The translations under genes and the position numbers were made by a program. From positions 2,604,001 to 2,668,000 of the forward strand of contig NZ_JAATJN010000001.1 of the NCBI RefSeq assembly GCF_011927955.1: a DNA stretch of 64,000 bases. Reading direction: 5' to 3'. Below are positions 1-8,315 of this stretch, piece after piece; position 1 is the first letter of the stretch, and each line of letters opens with the position of its first letter. The DNA comes from Brevibacterium marinum (GTDB taxonomy: Bacteria > Actinomycetota > Actinomycetes > Actinomycetales > Brevibacteriaceae). The notes under the pieces were generated by a model. The model worked only from the letters and a program-made list of their open reading frames with translations, was not told where the DNA came from and did no database searches.

Positions 1-208
1 CCCCCCAGGGTGTCTCGTTCTCGGGCTGTGCGGGCCTTTCTGCATTCACGGACACAATCCGGTAACGAATCGTAGGGGACGGCGAAGAATCGTAATAACT
101 AGCGTCCGAATCAACAGCAGTAGTGATAGCTTCAGCTTACCGATATAGAAGCGAGTCACCCGATGCAACCGAGTGACCCGCACGACAACGCTAAATAGGA
201 GCGGCGTC

Positions 209-835
209 ATGAAAAAGATTATCAGCATTACAGCACTTGCCTCACTCGTCGCATTTGCTGGTTGTGGGACGCAGGAGCCTGCCGCGAAACCAGCAGAAGC
301 GGCTGCGGAGCAAGTCGACGCTTCCCGAACTGAAGCCGGTGAAGCTAAGGAAGATGCGAACGTTTACACCCTCGAAGATGAGAACGGTACCGTCTACACG
401 CTCGACCTGAACCCGTACACTGATGACGACACTGACGCGGCAGACGAGGCAATTGCTGAAGCCATGGCATACGAGGATGACGTTGACGCGACCGACCTTG
501 ATGGCCTCACCGAATGGGCATCACTCACCATCGACAACACCAAAAGCTCGATGGAGTCCGGTAGCGACTACGTTGACATCACCATTGTGGGTGACGAGAT
601 GCAGTACGGCATCATCACGGACCCCTCCGATTACGTTGCTGAACTCACCTGGATGAGTGAGTACGGGGGCCAGGCAGAAGCTGAGACCTACAATCGCATG
701 CTTGATGTGGCTGATGCTTTCGATCAGCCTGAGACTGTGAAGCCTGGTGTTAAGGTCACTTACCCGGTCGTGCTTGAGTTGGGTCTACCTGAAACTGTTG
801 ACGCGGTGTGGTGTTGGGATCAGGAAATGAAGTAG
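209..835 (+). CDS. Predicted secreted lipoprotein, unknown function
   Basis: The product is 208 residues. It opens with a classic type II signal peptide: Lys2-Lys3, a hydrophobic core, then a lipobox ending FAGC with Cys19 as the lipidation site. The mature part begins with an Ala/Glu/Lys-rich linker and is strongly acidic (many Asp and Glu between residues 55 and 110). An in-frame ATG lies 36 bases upstream, but the start at 209 has a good ribosome site (TAGGAG, 196-201) and puts the signal peptide at the N-terminus. I do not recognise a family. It sits with two other small unknown genes in a stretch that looks less GC-rich than the rest of the window, so it may be accessory DNA. Confidence 0.8.
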   Translation: MKKIISITALASLVAFAGCGTQEPAAKPAEAAAEQVDASRTEAGEAKEDANVYTLEDENGTVYTLDLNPYTDDDTDAADEAIAEAMAYEDDVDATDLDGLTEWASLTIDNTKSSMESGSDYVDITIVGDEMQYGIITDPSDYVAELTWMSEYGGQAEAETYNRMLDVADAFDQPETVKPGVKVTYPVVLELGLPETVDAVWCWDQEMK

Positions 836-865
836 TGGTCTTCTGTTTTAGAGTGAGAGGGCGTT

Positions 866-1048
866 GTGAGTCTGTCGAAGAAGCTTACGTATTGGGGTTT
901 GTTCGTTGTCGTTCTCGGTGTTGTGCTCGGTTTCGAGTTCCCCGCCCATCCGGGTCTTCCGATTTCGGTTGTGCTGCTTGCTGTTGCCGTGTTTCTCACT
1001 GCTGCGATTGTGCGTTCTAACGAGCGTCGTGACGATGATAGAAGGTAG
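866..1048 (+). CDS. Small two-helix membrane protein, unknown
   Basis: A 60-residue protein starting at GTG behind GAGAGG (855-860). Two hydrophobic segments (about residues 10-22 and 32-49) are joined by a short Pro/Gly turn, and the C-terminus is highly charged (NERRDDDRR), the pattern of a small inner-membrane hairpin protein. It begins 30 bases after the lipoprotein gene on the same strand and may be co-transcribed with it. No family recognised. Confidence 0.6.
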   Translation: MSLSKKLTYWGLFVVVLGVVLGFEFPAHPGLPISVVLLAVAVFLTAAIVRSNERRDDDRR

Positions 1049-1163
1049 TAGCCCCGCGCTCCTGTGTGCACCGTAGAGCCGTTGTCGTGCCCGAACAGAA
1101 CGAACCCACACATTTACCCTCTATAAGGCCCGTGTGGCGGTGTTTCGTACGTTCTAGGGAGTG

Positions 1164-1385
1164 TTACGCGTCGAGGACGTCCCAATATGCTTGTCCCGCG
1201 GCTTTGAGGCTGTCGCGTATCACTTTGTATCGTGCAACGTTGGATTCGAAGCCTGCGCCCACGTTGTTGTCGGCGCTGTCACTGGCGATCATGGTGGCCG
1301 TGTAGTCGATTTCGTTTTCGAGTTGTTCGATCTTCGCGGAGAGTGTGGTGATATGTTCGGCTTGCTGTTCGAGTACGGTGGTCAT
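1164..1385 (-). CDS. Small coiled-coil protein, unknown
   Basis: A 73-residue protein. The start at 1385 was chosen over an ATG 30 bases upstream because AAGGAAG stands directly before it. Residues 5-35 have heptad-like spacing of Leu, Ile and Val among charged residues (LEQQAEHITTLSAKIEQLE), suggesting a short coiled coil; the C-terminal half holds aromatic and Lys residues. The upstream region carries two 9-base direct repeats and a 15-base palindrome, described separately, so the gene looks tightly regulated. No family recognised; a phage or plasmid origin is possible but not shown. Confidence 0.6.
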   Translation of the reverse strand: MTTVLEQQAEHITTLSAKIEQLENEIDYTATMIASDSADNNVGAGFESNVARYKVIRDSLKAAGQAYWDVLDA

Positions 1386-1416
1386 GGTGATCTTCCTTCT
1401 GTGAGTGTTGGTCACC

Positions 1417-1446
1417 TAGTCCTCAGATAGTCCTCAAATATTGAGG
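1417..1446. promoter_or_regulatory. Operator-like repeats upstream of the coiled-coil gene
   Basis: TAGTCCTCA occurs twice in direct orientation at 1417-1425 and 1428-1436 (period 11, one helical turn). The second copy runs into a palindrome, CCTCAA-ATA-TTGAGG, at 1432-1446. Phased repeats plus a palindrome 30-60 bases before a start codon are typical of a repressor or activator site; the cognate regulator is unknown. Confidence 0.45.
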
Positions 1447-1514
1447 GTTACTGTTTTCCCAGGCGTTGAGCTTGTCTGGGAAGCCCCTAAGCTCCACGTG
1501 AAGGTGATCGCGAG

Positions 1515-1898
1515 ATGAAGCGACAGGTAACGCAGCGACAGTCAATGACCATGACGGGCATCCTCGGTCTTGCCGGCATCGCACACTTCCTCCGACCTGA
1601 GGCCTTCGACTCGATTGTTCCGCCCCGATTGGGTGATCCACGATTCCTCACCTACGCCAGTGGTGCCGCCGAACTGGGATGTGCGACGTTGCTGGCACTG
1701 CCTCCCACACGTCGATTGGGCGGACTGGCAGCCGCGGCACTCATGGTTGCGGTCTATCCTGCCAACATCTATACGGTGAAGAAGCACTGGCACAGCCCCC
1801 GGGGACGTGCGATCGCCCTCGCCCGTCTGCCGTTGCAGATTCCCCTGGTATGGGCGTCCTGGAACATCGCGATTGATCGGAACGAAGGCTCACGCTGA
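1515..1898 (+). CDS. DoxX-like small integral membrane protein
   Basis: A 127-residue hydrophobic protein with about four membrane segments. The pattern GIAHFLRPEAFDSIVPP near the N-terminus, the small-residue-rich second helix (GAAELGCATLLALPPTRRLGG) and the YPANIYT stretch before the last helix match the DoxX/COG4270 family, which includes quinol oxidase-associated and membrane-oxidoreductase subunits of uncertain role. The start ATG follows AAGGTGATCGCGAG. It converges on helR, overlapping its 3' end by 9 bases (1890-1898). Assignment is from motif pattern only. Confidence 0.8.
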   Translation: MKRQVTQRQSMTMTGILGLAGIAHFLRPEAFDSIVPPRLGDPRFLTYASGAAELGCATLLALPPTRRLGGLAAAALMVAVYPANIYTVKKHWHSPRGRAIALARLPLQIPLVWASWNIAIDRNEGSR

Positions 1899-4046
1899 CG
1901 CCTCATCAGTCGCGATGACCAGCTCCGCGGTTGTGCGAGTCATCGACACATAGCGGTCCACCCCGCTCTGCACTCCTGTGCCGAAGCTCTCCGGATCCAC
2001 CAGGACCACCAGATCGAACTCGAGGCCTTTTACCTCGCCCGGTTCCAAGACGCTGACCCGCTCAACGGCGATGGAACTCCACGCGTGCGGTAAGACGGTG
2101 ATGATGCAGACGATCCCCTCGCTGTGAGCCTCCAACCAGGCCTCGACCAATGATGGTGCATCGGCGGCCGTACAGTGCCGAACAGGTTCTCCCGACTGCC
2201 GCACGGACTGCGGCACGTTGGCGTCGGGGACCACGCTGCGGATCACCGGTTCCGCCTCAGCCATCACCTCGGCGGGGGTGCGATAGTTGATGCTCAGATG
2301 GACCTGAGCGACGTCGAGACCGATCGTGTGCAGTCGTTCGTCCCAGGTCTGGCCGAACCCATGCCGGGCCTGCGCCCGGTCACCGACGATGGTGAAGCGC
2401 TTCGACGGGCACCGAGCGAGGAGCATGTGCCACTGGGCGTCCGTGAGCTCCTGCGCCTCGTCGACGATGATGTGGCCGAATGGCCCGGCCAGACGGTCAG
2501 ACGCGACCGGATCTCGTCCGGTCGGGTTGTCCAGTGCACCGCTCATATCATCGCCTGCGAGCATCGTCATCGGCATGAGTTCACTGTCATCGTTATTGAT
2601 CAGGTCGTCGACGACGTCGGCCATGCGATCGTGCTCGGCGGCGATCTCCGCTCTGGCTCGACGCTTCCTTCCCAGATCGGCGGGGTCGCCGATGCGGCGT
2701 CTGGCCGCGTCGAGGAGCGGGATATCGGAGCTTGTCCAGTTCCTGGGCTCCGTGCGCTGGAGACACGCCACCTCGGACTCATCCAGCTTCGGTGCGGCCA
2801 GACTCAGGTAGGCCGGCACGCTCCACAGATCTCCGACGATGTCCAAGGGATCGAGGATCGGCCAGGCTGCAGTGAGGCAGTCTCGCAGCTCGGGATCCTG
2901 ACTGAGAAAGGTGCGAACCTGGTCCGGTTCCGCGTCCTCAACCGCATCGACGACTGTCGCAGTGAGATTCTCCAACAATTCGTCCCAGACCTCCTCGCGT
3001 GCCGAATTGTGGTCGACGTCCGAGTCGACCGAGGCGAACGCCGCCGACCATTCTCCTGCTCCAACCACGAGCTCGCCCCACACAGTGTCGATGACCAGGG
3101 AAGTCACCGGCGGCTGTTCGTAGATGCCTACTGCTCGCCCCATCACCGCATCGGGGTCCAGGCTTCCCTTGAGACGAGCGCTGTGCTCATCCTCGGTGAA
3201 GGTGGTGACGTCCGGAATCAGATCGTCGAGCGTACACAGGCGGACACCGTCCTCACCGAGGCGGGGCAGCACATCATCGACATAGGACAGGAATGCTCCG
3301 TTGGGGCCGACGAAGAGCATCCCGCCACCGCTGGAGATGCGGGGCTCGGAATAGAGGAGGTAAGCGGCACGGTGGAGCGCGACCACGGTCTTGCCGGTTC
3401 CCGGCCCGCCGTCGACGACCAGTGGCCGGTTGGCCGGAGCGCGGATGATCGTGTCCTGGTCGGCTTGGATGGTGCCGAGGACATCGTGCATCTTCTCCGA
3501 ACGGTTCGTGCCGAGAGAAGCGATGAAGGCGGCCTGGTCGTCCAAGGACGTGGTGTCGTCGACTGTCGCCGAGGTGAACGTCTCGTCCCAGTAGTCTGTG
3601 ATCCGACCATCGGACCAGCGATAACGTCGACGCGAGGACAGGCCCATCGGTGAGGCGAGTGTGGCGGCGAAGAACGGCTCGGCCATGGGAGCTCGCCAGT
3701 CGATGAGCAGAGAGTCTCCATTTTCACCGCGCAACCCCATTCGGCCGATATACACGATCTCGTCCGAGTCGGCGAACACCATTCGACCCAGGCACATGTC
3801 GAGACCGAAACGACGCAGCAGAGTCAGTTCGGAGGTGAGCCTGTGGATGGCGGTGTCACGTTCGAGTGCGTCCGCGCCTGATCCTCCCGGCGAGCGCCGA
3901 AGCTGCGCGAGTCGGGATTCGACGTCGGCGAGTTCATGATCGAGCCGGTCTGCGACGGCGGTGAAGTGGCGGTCGTCGGCGGCAATGAGATTCGGAGTGG
4001 TTTTGGCAGAGAACCGAGAGGGCAGATCAAAGGTGGTGGCAGGCAC
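1890..4046 (-). CDS. helR: HelR/HelD-type RNA polymerase-recycling motor ATPase (rifamycin tolerance)
   Basis: A 718-residue UvrD-like superfamily 1 ATPase. Visible are a charged N-terminal antiparallel-coil region (residues 20-80), the family signature LLIDWRAP (113-120), Walker A GGPGTGKT (213-220), a Walker B-type DEAQELTD, and C-terminal motifs including INYRTPAE and KGLEFDLVVLVD. Start chosen at GTG 4046 (VPATTFDLPSRFSAK) with TTGGAG six bases before it; the open frame extends 44 codons further, but that part contains the regulatory palindrome. HelD proteins remove stalled RNA polymerase from DNA; HelR homologues in Streptomyces and Mycobacterium abscessus displace rifamycins from RNA polymerase. 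The RAE-like palindrome 50 bases upstream supports HelR over generic HelD. Confidence 0.9.
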   Translation of the reverse strand: MPATTFDLPSRFSAKTTPNLIAADDRHFTAVADRLDHELADVESRLAQLRRSPGGSGADALERDTAIHRLTSELTLLRRFGLDMCLGRMVFADSDEIVYIGRMGLRGENGDSLLIDWRAPMAEPFFAATLASPMGLSSRRRYRWSDGRITDYWDETFTSATVDDTTSLDDQAAFIASLGTNRSEKMHDVLGTIQADQDTIIRAPANRPLVVDGGPGTGKTVVALHRAAYLLYSEPRISSGGGMLFVGPNGAFLSYVDDVLPRLGEDGVRLCTLDDLIPDVTTFTEDEHSARLKGSLDPDAVMGRAVGIYEQPPVTSLVIDTVWGELVVGAGEWSAAFASVDSDVDHNSAREEVWDELLENLTATVVDAVEDAEPDQVRTFLSQDPELRDCLTAAWPILDPLDIVGDLWSVPAYLSLAAPKLDESEVACLQRTEPRNWTSSDIPLLDAARRRIGDPADLGRKRRARAEIAAEHDRMADVVDDLINNDDSELMPMTMLAGDDMSGALDNPTGRDPVASDRLAGPFGHIIVDEAQELTDAQWHMLLARCPSKRFTIVGDRAQARHGFGQTWDERLHTIGLDVAQVHLSINYRTPAEVMAEAEPVIRSVVPDANVPQSVRQSGEPVRHCTAADAPSLVEAWLEAHSEGIVCIITVLPHAWSSIAVERVSVLEPGEVKGLEFDLVVLVDPESFGTGVQSGVDRYVSMTRTTAELVIATDEASA

Positions 4047-4095
4047 GCGAGCTCCAAGGTCGGAAGAGTGAGAGCACCATTGTTCACCCTGATCG

Positions 4096-4116
4096 GGGCC
4101 TTGCGGCAAGGCCCCG
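4096..4116 (-). promoter_or_regulatory. Rifamycin-associated element (RAE)-like palindrome upstream of helR
   Basis: A perfect inverted repeat: GGGGCCTTGC, one central G, then GCAAGGCCCC. This closely resembles the RAE palindrome described upstream of rifamycin-inactivating enzymes and helR genes in actinomycetes (consensus recalled from memory, with a GCTTGCGGCAAG core). It lies 49 bases upstream of the helR GTG. On the minus strand its TTGCCG could serve as a -35, with a TGAACAAT-type -10 about 17 bases later. Confidence 0.75.
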
Positions 4117-4236
4117 TCTGTGGCATATTCTGATACTGGCAGCCACATCGGATCCCGATCCGCGGCGGGCACCGGCATCGGTGACGAGCCTCGCTTTCAC
4201 CGCAGGCGTCTCCTCGGCGCACCGAACAGGCCGATG

Positions 4237-4788
4237 TCAGGAGATTCCGAGGAGCTTCCCGCTCTTCGACAGCTCCGGATCGGTGCAGGAGGACAGGTCG
4301 AAGCAGCAGGGGCGCCGCTTGCCAGACTCCAGCTTCGAAATCGCGACCTCGACCCGCCGAGCGCGGGTATCCGCATTCTTCGTCGCCCTGATCCATCGCA
4401 CCCACTCCCACCGCGCCATCGGCGTCAGTCCGGCCCACACATCGGTGAGTTCGGGCGCATCGTCGAGGGCAGCGCCGAAGTCGGCGGGTATCGAGGTCTC
4501 CGGCCAGTCCTTCGTGGGCGTCAGCGTGACGCTCACCGTCTCGTCAGCCGTTGCTCGCAGCTGATCGACGAGTTCGTCGCTGACGTTGATCCAGTGTCCG
4601 CGCATGCCGTCGGGTTCGACGACTGTGGTGAAGTCGACCCCGTTCGCATGCGCCCGGGCGGCGACCTGCCCCCGGGAGGGCAGGTCGGCACTGGCATCGG
4701 CCGGCAGGCGCAGCAGCGGCCTGTCGTTGATGACCTCCAGCTGTGTGGAGAATTCGATCGGCGTCACTGTGGCCTTGTTCGTGTTCAT
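4237..4788 (-). CDS. YdeI/OmpD-associated family protein with N-terminal DUF1905 fold
   Basis: A 183-residue protein. Residues 8-95 (FSTQLEV...VTLTPTKDWPETSIPADF) fit the DUF1905 beta-barrel. The following segment with the ALDDAPELTDVWAGLTPMARWEWVRWI region and Arg/Lys-rich end fits the bacteriocin-protection/YdeI (OmpD-associated) helical domain. Start taken at ATG 4788; another ATG at 4800 would add four residues. Biochemical function of the family is unclear. It faces away from the downstream helR gene's promoter and ends about 120 bases before the RAE; nothing ties it to rifamycin response. Confidence 0.8.
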   Translation of the reverse strand: MNTNKATVTPIEFSTQLEVINDRPLLRLPADASADLPSRGQVAARAHANGVDFTTVVEPDGMRGHWINVSDELVDQLRATADETVSVTLTPTKDWPETSIPADFGAALDDAPELTDVWAGLTPMARWEWVRWIRATKNADTRARRVEVAISKLESGKRRPCCFDLSSCTDPELSKSGKLLGIS

Positions 4789-4864
4789 GCTCACCAGCAT
4801 AGCCTGCGGGCACCGGAGCGACTTCTCGATTCCTGATGGATCGCTGGCTCCGATCCCCGATTGC

Positions 4865-6316
4865 TCATCCCAGTCGGCGCCCGACCCAATCGGGAACCTC
4901 ACGGCGAACCCGCTCGATGCGCTTTATCACCTCGTCGGGGAACGGGGCGGTCGAGCCCTCTGTCTGATCCACATGGAGCGCGATGATCTCCTCGGTGGAG
5001 ACAAGCGTGCCGTCGACGCGCATCTCATAGGCGAGGTGCACTTTCTTCGACCCGGCCGACACGAGCTTCGGTGCGACCTCGAGGACGGCCCCGAGCGGAA
5101 CCTCGTCGAGATAGCGGATATGGGACTCGACAGTGTAGAGCGACGACTTGTTCGCACGGCGACAGTCCTCATCGAGACCGATCCGGTCCATCACCTGATC
5201 GGTCGCGAAACCGAAGACGAGGACGTAGAAGGCCTCGGACATGTGACCGTTGTAGTCGATCCAGTCATCGATGACCTCGGTGCGAAATACATCGAGTTCG
5301 ATCGGAGCCGTCGACGTATCGGTGTTCCCCGTCGTCTGGGGCACCGCTGTCTGTGCTCGGCCGAGTTCGGCCGTGAGCCGGCGCAGGGCGATGATGCCGG
5401 CATCCCGTCCGGCGATGAGATCGGGGATCGTCATGTCGCCGCTGGCGGCATCGCAGCCGGCGACGACGTCATCACGCAGACTCTGCGTCAGCTCCGGCGC
5501 GTCGAGGCGGGTCCAGGGAGATTTCAGAGACGGCCCGAAGTGGTCGAGCATGTGGGCCATGCCGCCCTCGCCGCCGGCCAGATGGAAGGTCAGCATCGGT
5601 CCCTGGAAGGGCCAGCGCAGGCCGGGGCCGTCGGTGATGGAACGGTCGATCTGCTCCACCGTCGCCTCGCCCTGATCGATCATGTGCAGCGCCTCGCGCC
5701 ACTGGGCCTCCTGGAGCCGGTTGGCGATGAACCCCGGAACCTCTCGATCCATTCGGATGACGGATTTGCCGATGCGTGTGTAGAAATCGGCTGCCCAGTC
5801 GACGGCTTCAACGGTGGTGGCTTCGCCGCCGACGACTTCGACGAGCGGAATGAGATAAGGAGGATTGAAGGGATGGCCGACGACGAGGCGCTCGGGATGC
5901 TGCGCCTCGACCGCCATTTCGGTCATGCTGTAGCCGGACGTCGACGATCCGATGACCACATTTTCCTCGCACACGGCGTCGATTCGAGCCAGCAGGTCGC
6001 GCTTGAGTTCGAGGTTCTCCGGTGCCGATTCCTGGACGAAGCCGGTCCCGGCCACCGCCTCGGCGAGATCGGTGTGCACGGTCCATGCGCTTTTGTCGGC
6101 TCCCTCGACCATGTCGAGTTCGGCCAGGGCCGGCCATGCGGCATCGATGAGACGGGACAGCTTCTCGCCCGCGTCGGGTGCAGGGTCCCACACCCTGACC
6201 CTGAATCCCTGTGCGAGGAAGAAGGCGGCCCAGCCGCCGCCGATCGTTCCGGCTCCGATGCAGGTGACCGTCGTGATCGACCCGATGTCGGGGTAGGTCG
6301 GTGCGGTGGCGTTCAC
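4865..6316 (-). CDS. lcdH: L-carnitine 3-dehydrogenase fused to betainyl-CoA-type thioesterase
   Basis: A 483-residue two-domain enzyme. Residues 1-320 are a 3-hydroxyacyl-CoA dehydrogenase fold: NAD-binding GAGTIGGGWA (21-30), SSTSGY, GHPFNPPYLIPLVEVVGG and a C-terminal helical domain with VPGFIANRLQEA. After a linker near residue 325-345 comes a hot-dog thioesterase with DYNGHMSEAFY. This architecture is known for carnitine dehydrogenase/betainyl-CoA thioesterase fusions: carnitine is oxidised to 3-dehydrocarnitine, and betainyl-CoA made by the neighbouring enzyme is hydrolysed to glycine betaine. It starts at GTG 6316, overlapping the upstream stop as GTGA, with GGAGG before it, so translation is coupled. 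Substrate is inferred from architecture and the adjacent BKACE gene. Confidence 0.85.
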   Translation of the reverse strand: MNATAPTYPDIGSITTVTCIGAGTIGGGWAAFFLAQGFRVRVWDPAPDAGEKLSRLIDAAWPALAELDMVEGADKSAWTVHTDLAEAVAGTGFVQESAPENLELKRDLLARIDAVCEENVVIGSSTSGYSMTEMAVEAQHPERLVVGHPFNPPYLIPLVEVVGGEATTVEAVDWAADFYTRIGKSVIRMDREVPGFIANRLQEAQWREALHMIDQGEATVEQIDRSITDGPGLRWPFQGPMLTFHLAGGEGGMAHMLDHFGPSLKSPWTRLDAPELTQSLRDDVVAGCDAASGDMTIPDLIAGRDAGIIALRRLTAELGRAQTAVPQTTGNTDTSTAPIELDVFRTEVIDDWIDYNGHMSEAFYVLVFGFATDQVMDRIGLDEDCRRANKSSLYTVESHIRYLDEVPLGAVLEVAPKLVSAGSKKVHLAYEMRVDGTLVSTEEIIALHVDQTEGSTAPFPDEVIKRIERVRREVPDWVGRRLG

Positions 6317-7224
6317 AGATCGCCTCCGGTCACGGTCGGCGCCTGCACACGAAGATCGAGGATGTTGCGGGCCTCGTCCGGTGTCGCGACCTCTGCCCCG
6401 AGACCCTCGATGACGTCGACCGCACGCCCGGTCAGTGATTCGTTGGTGGCTTTGACACCCTTGGACAGGTACAGGTTGTCCTCGAGACCGACCCTGGCGT
6501 GTCCACCGGCGAGGACGGACTGCGCCACCCAGGGGAGCTGATTGCGGCCGATTGCGAACGATGTGAACTGGGCACCGGCGGGCAGCATGTTCACCATCGC
6601 CGTCAGGAGCCCCACATCGACCGGCGCCCCGTAGGGAACGCCCATGCACAGCTGGTAGAGCGGCGGGGGATCGATGAGTCCCTCTTCGACGAGGACATTG
6701 GCGAACCACAGATTCCCGGTGTCGAAGATCTCGAGCTCGGGTCGGACGCCCAGCGTCTGGATCTTCTTCGAGCCTTCGCGCAGCATATCGGGAGTGGACA
6801 CGTAGACGTTCGAACCGTCCCCGAAGTTCAGCGATCCACAGTCGAGGGTGCAGATTTCGGGGACCAGCTCTTCGACGTGTGGAAGACGCTCGAGGGCATT
6901 GACGAGATCGGTGCCGGGCATATGGGTGGTCGGATCCTGCGGGTCGATGACGAGGTCGCCGCCCATCCCGGCAGTGAGGTTGATGACGGGGTCGACATCC
7001 GAGGCGCGGATGAGCCGCACGACCTCCCGGTAGTGGGCGACCTCACGCGAACCCTGCTTGGTCTCGAGATCGCGGACATGGATGTGCACGACAGAGGCCC
7101 CGGCACGAGCGGCCGCGATCGCATCGCCGGCGATCTCGGCCGGTGTGACCGGCACGTGTTCGCTCTTGTTCGCCGTATCGCCGGCGCCGGTGACGGCGCA
7201 GGTGAGAATGACCTTGCGATTCAT
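6313..7224 (-). CDS. 3-dehydrocarnitine cleavage enzyme, BKACE family
   Basis: A 303-residue TIM-barrel protein of the beta-keto acid cleavage enzyme (BKACE, DUF849) family. Seen: ILTCAVTGAGD at the N-terminus, zinc ligands HIHVRD (His47, His49), VPEICTLDCGS, and GGHARVGLEDN near the end. BKACE enzymes use zinc and acetyl-CoA to split beta-keto acids into acetoacetate and a new acyl-CoA; the version next to carnitine dehydrogenase acts on 3-dehydrocarnitine, giving betainyl-CoA. Its ATG overlaps the regulator's stop (TAATG) and its stop overlaps the dehydrogenase start, so the three form one tight operon. Exact substrate is inferred from context. Confidence 0.87.
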   Translation of the reverse strand: MNRKVILTCAVTGAGDTANKSEHVPVTPAEIAGDAIAAARAGASVVHIHVRDLETKQGSREVAHYREVVRLIRASDVDPVINLTAGMGGDLVIDPQDPTTHMPGTDLVNALERLPHVEELVPEICTLDCGSLNFGDGSNVYVSTPDMLREGSKKIQTLGVRPELEIFDTGNLWFANVLVEEGLIDPPPLYQLCMGVPYGAPVDVGLLTAMVNMLPAGAQFTSFAIGRNQLPWVAQSVLAGGHARVGLEDNLYLSKGVKATNESLTGRAVDVIEGLGAEVATPDEARNILDLRVQAPTVTGGDL

Positions 7225-8096
7225 TATGACTCCTCATCAGGATTGGGTGTGAATATTGCGCGTTTGAGGTAATTGGAGAGCCGGCGTCGGAAGGTCGCGG
7301 CATCCATGATCCCGGTCAGCACCTTGACCCCGAGGCCGTCGAGCAGGGAGGTCAGCTCATCGGCCATCGCCCCGCTGTCACCGCGCCGGAACGCGCCCTC
7401 GGCCTGGCCGGCTTCGATCGTCGAACGCACGGTCTGCGACCAGCGATCGTAGTTTGCGGGGTAGTCGGAGGCGTGAGGATCCTCGAGGGCGAGCCTGCTC
7501 CATGTCTGGAGCCAGATCGACCACTCGCTGCGTGTGGTGCGTCCGATGGGTGACTGCAGCTCGAGCAGCCGTTGGAGTCTGCTGCGCGGGCTGCGGACCG
7601 CGTCGAGCCAAGCGATCTGACGGTCGAAGGCGAGCTTGACCGAGTAGTCGAGAGTGGCGTCGAAGAGCTCGGACTTGCCGTCGAAGTGATAGTGGATGCT
7701 CGCGCTCGACACGCCGGCGGCCTCGGCGATGTCCGCGATCCGCACGGTGTCGTAGCCGTGGCGGGCAAACAGGTCCCACGCGGTTTCGACGATGAGTCTG
7801 CGGGGCGAGGAATCCAGGGAAGCACCCGCACGCTGTCGGGATTCCGGACGCAGGTTCGCGGGTGTCACCGACACCTCTGACTCGTCGCCGAGGAGCCACC
7901 TGACCGTGGCCCCCGTCGCGGTGGCCAGACCCAGCAGCTCCTCGGCGGCGAACCTGCGGCGGCCGGACAGGGACTTCGAGAGCTTCGTCTCGTCGATCCC
8001 GATGTTCGCGGCCACCTGCCGCTGGGAGAGTCCGCTGCCGCGCAGGGCCTGTCTGGCACGCTGCGCCGTGAGCTCGGCTCTGGTGCTGTCCGTCAT
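7224..8096 (-). CDS. Fused XRE-TetR transcriptional regulator of the carnitine operon
   Basis: A 290-residue protein with two DNA-binding modules. Residues 10-70 form a Cro/C1-type HTH (LSQRQVAANIGIDETKLSKS then a GLATATGATVRWLLG tail). Residues 100-145 are a TetR HTH (DTVRIADIAEAAGVSSASIHYHF), followed by a TetR ligand-binding helical domain. It is the first gene of the operon and probably autoregulates it; two palindromes lie upstream (8113-8137, 8138-8154). The ligand may be a carnitine-pathway intermediate, which is inference. Start at ATG 8096; further upstream ATGs in frame lie beyond the palindromes. Confidence 0.85.
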   Translation of the reverse strand: MTDSTRAELTAQRARQALRGSGLSQRQVAANIGIDETKLSKSLSGRRRFAAEELLGLATATGATVRWLLGDESEVSVTPANLRPESRQRAGASLDSSPRRLIVETAWDLFARHGYDTVRIADIAEAAGVSSASIHYHFDGKSELFDATLDYSVKLAFDRQIAWLDAVRSPRSRLQRLLELQSPIGRTTRSEWSIWLQTWSRLALEDPHASDYPANYDRWSQTVRSTIEAGQAEGAFRRGDSGAMADELTSLLDGLGVKVLTGIMDAATFRRRLSNYLKRAIFTPNPDEES

Positions 8097-8112
8097 GGCG
8101 TCCAATCTATCC

Positions 8113-8154
8113 CTTATATGCGCGTATCGCAAATAAGATTGATTGTTAATCAAT
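8113..8154. promoter_or_regulatory. Divergent operator region with two adjacent inverted repeats
   Basis: First repeat: CTTATATGCG (8113-8122), five-base centre, CGCAAATAAG (8128-8137), one mismatch. Second: ATTGATT-GTT-AATCAAT (8138-8154), perfect. The two abut exactly. They lie 17 bases upstream of the XRE-TetR start and also face the rightward decarboxylase gene; two different sites would fit a regulator with two HTH domains. Confidence 0.55.
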
Positions 8155-8315
8155 AGTTGCGAGTGGCTCCGACCGGCCGGTTCCCCGACAGAGGCGAATG
8201 CAGCGGTGGGGTGGTGGGGACACCTGCTGCGGATTTCGTCGTCACCGACTCCCGGTCGAGCGGATATTCTCGAAGGGTTGAACCATCCGCCATTCGTTCC
8301 ACACCGGAGGGACCC

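Noticed and set aside
46..228. 60-codon minus-strand frame at the left edge
   Set aside because: No ribosome site; overlaps the start of the lipoprotein gene.
2175..3653. Long plus-strand open frame (492 codons) opposite helR
   Set aside because: Antisense shadow common in high-GC DNA; no ribosome site or family motif, while the other strand holds intact ATPase motifs.
4586..6541. 651-codon plus-strand frame opposite the carnitine dehydrogenase
   Set aside because: Antisense shadow; His/Arg/Gly-rich composition without recognisable domains.
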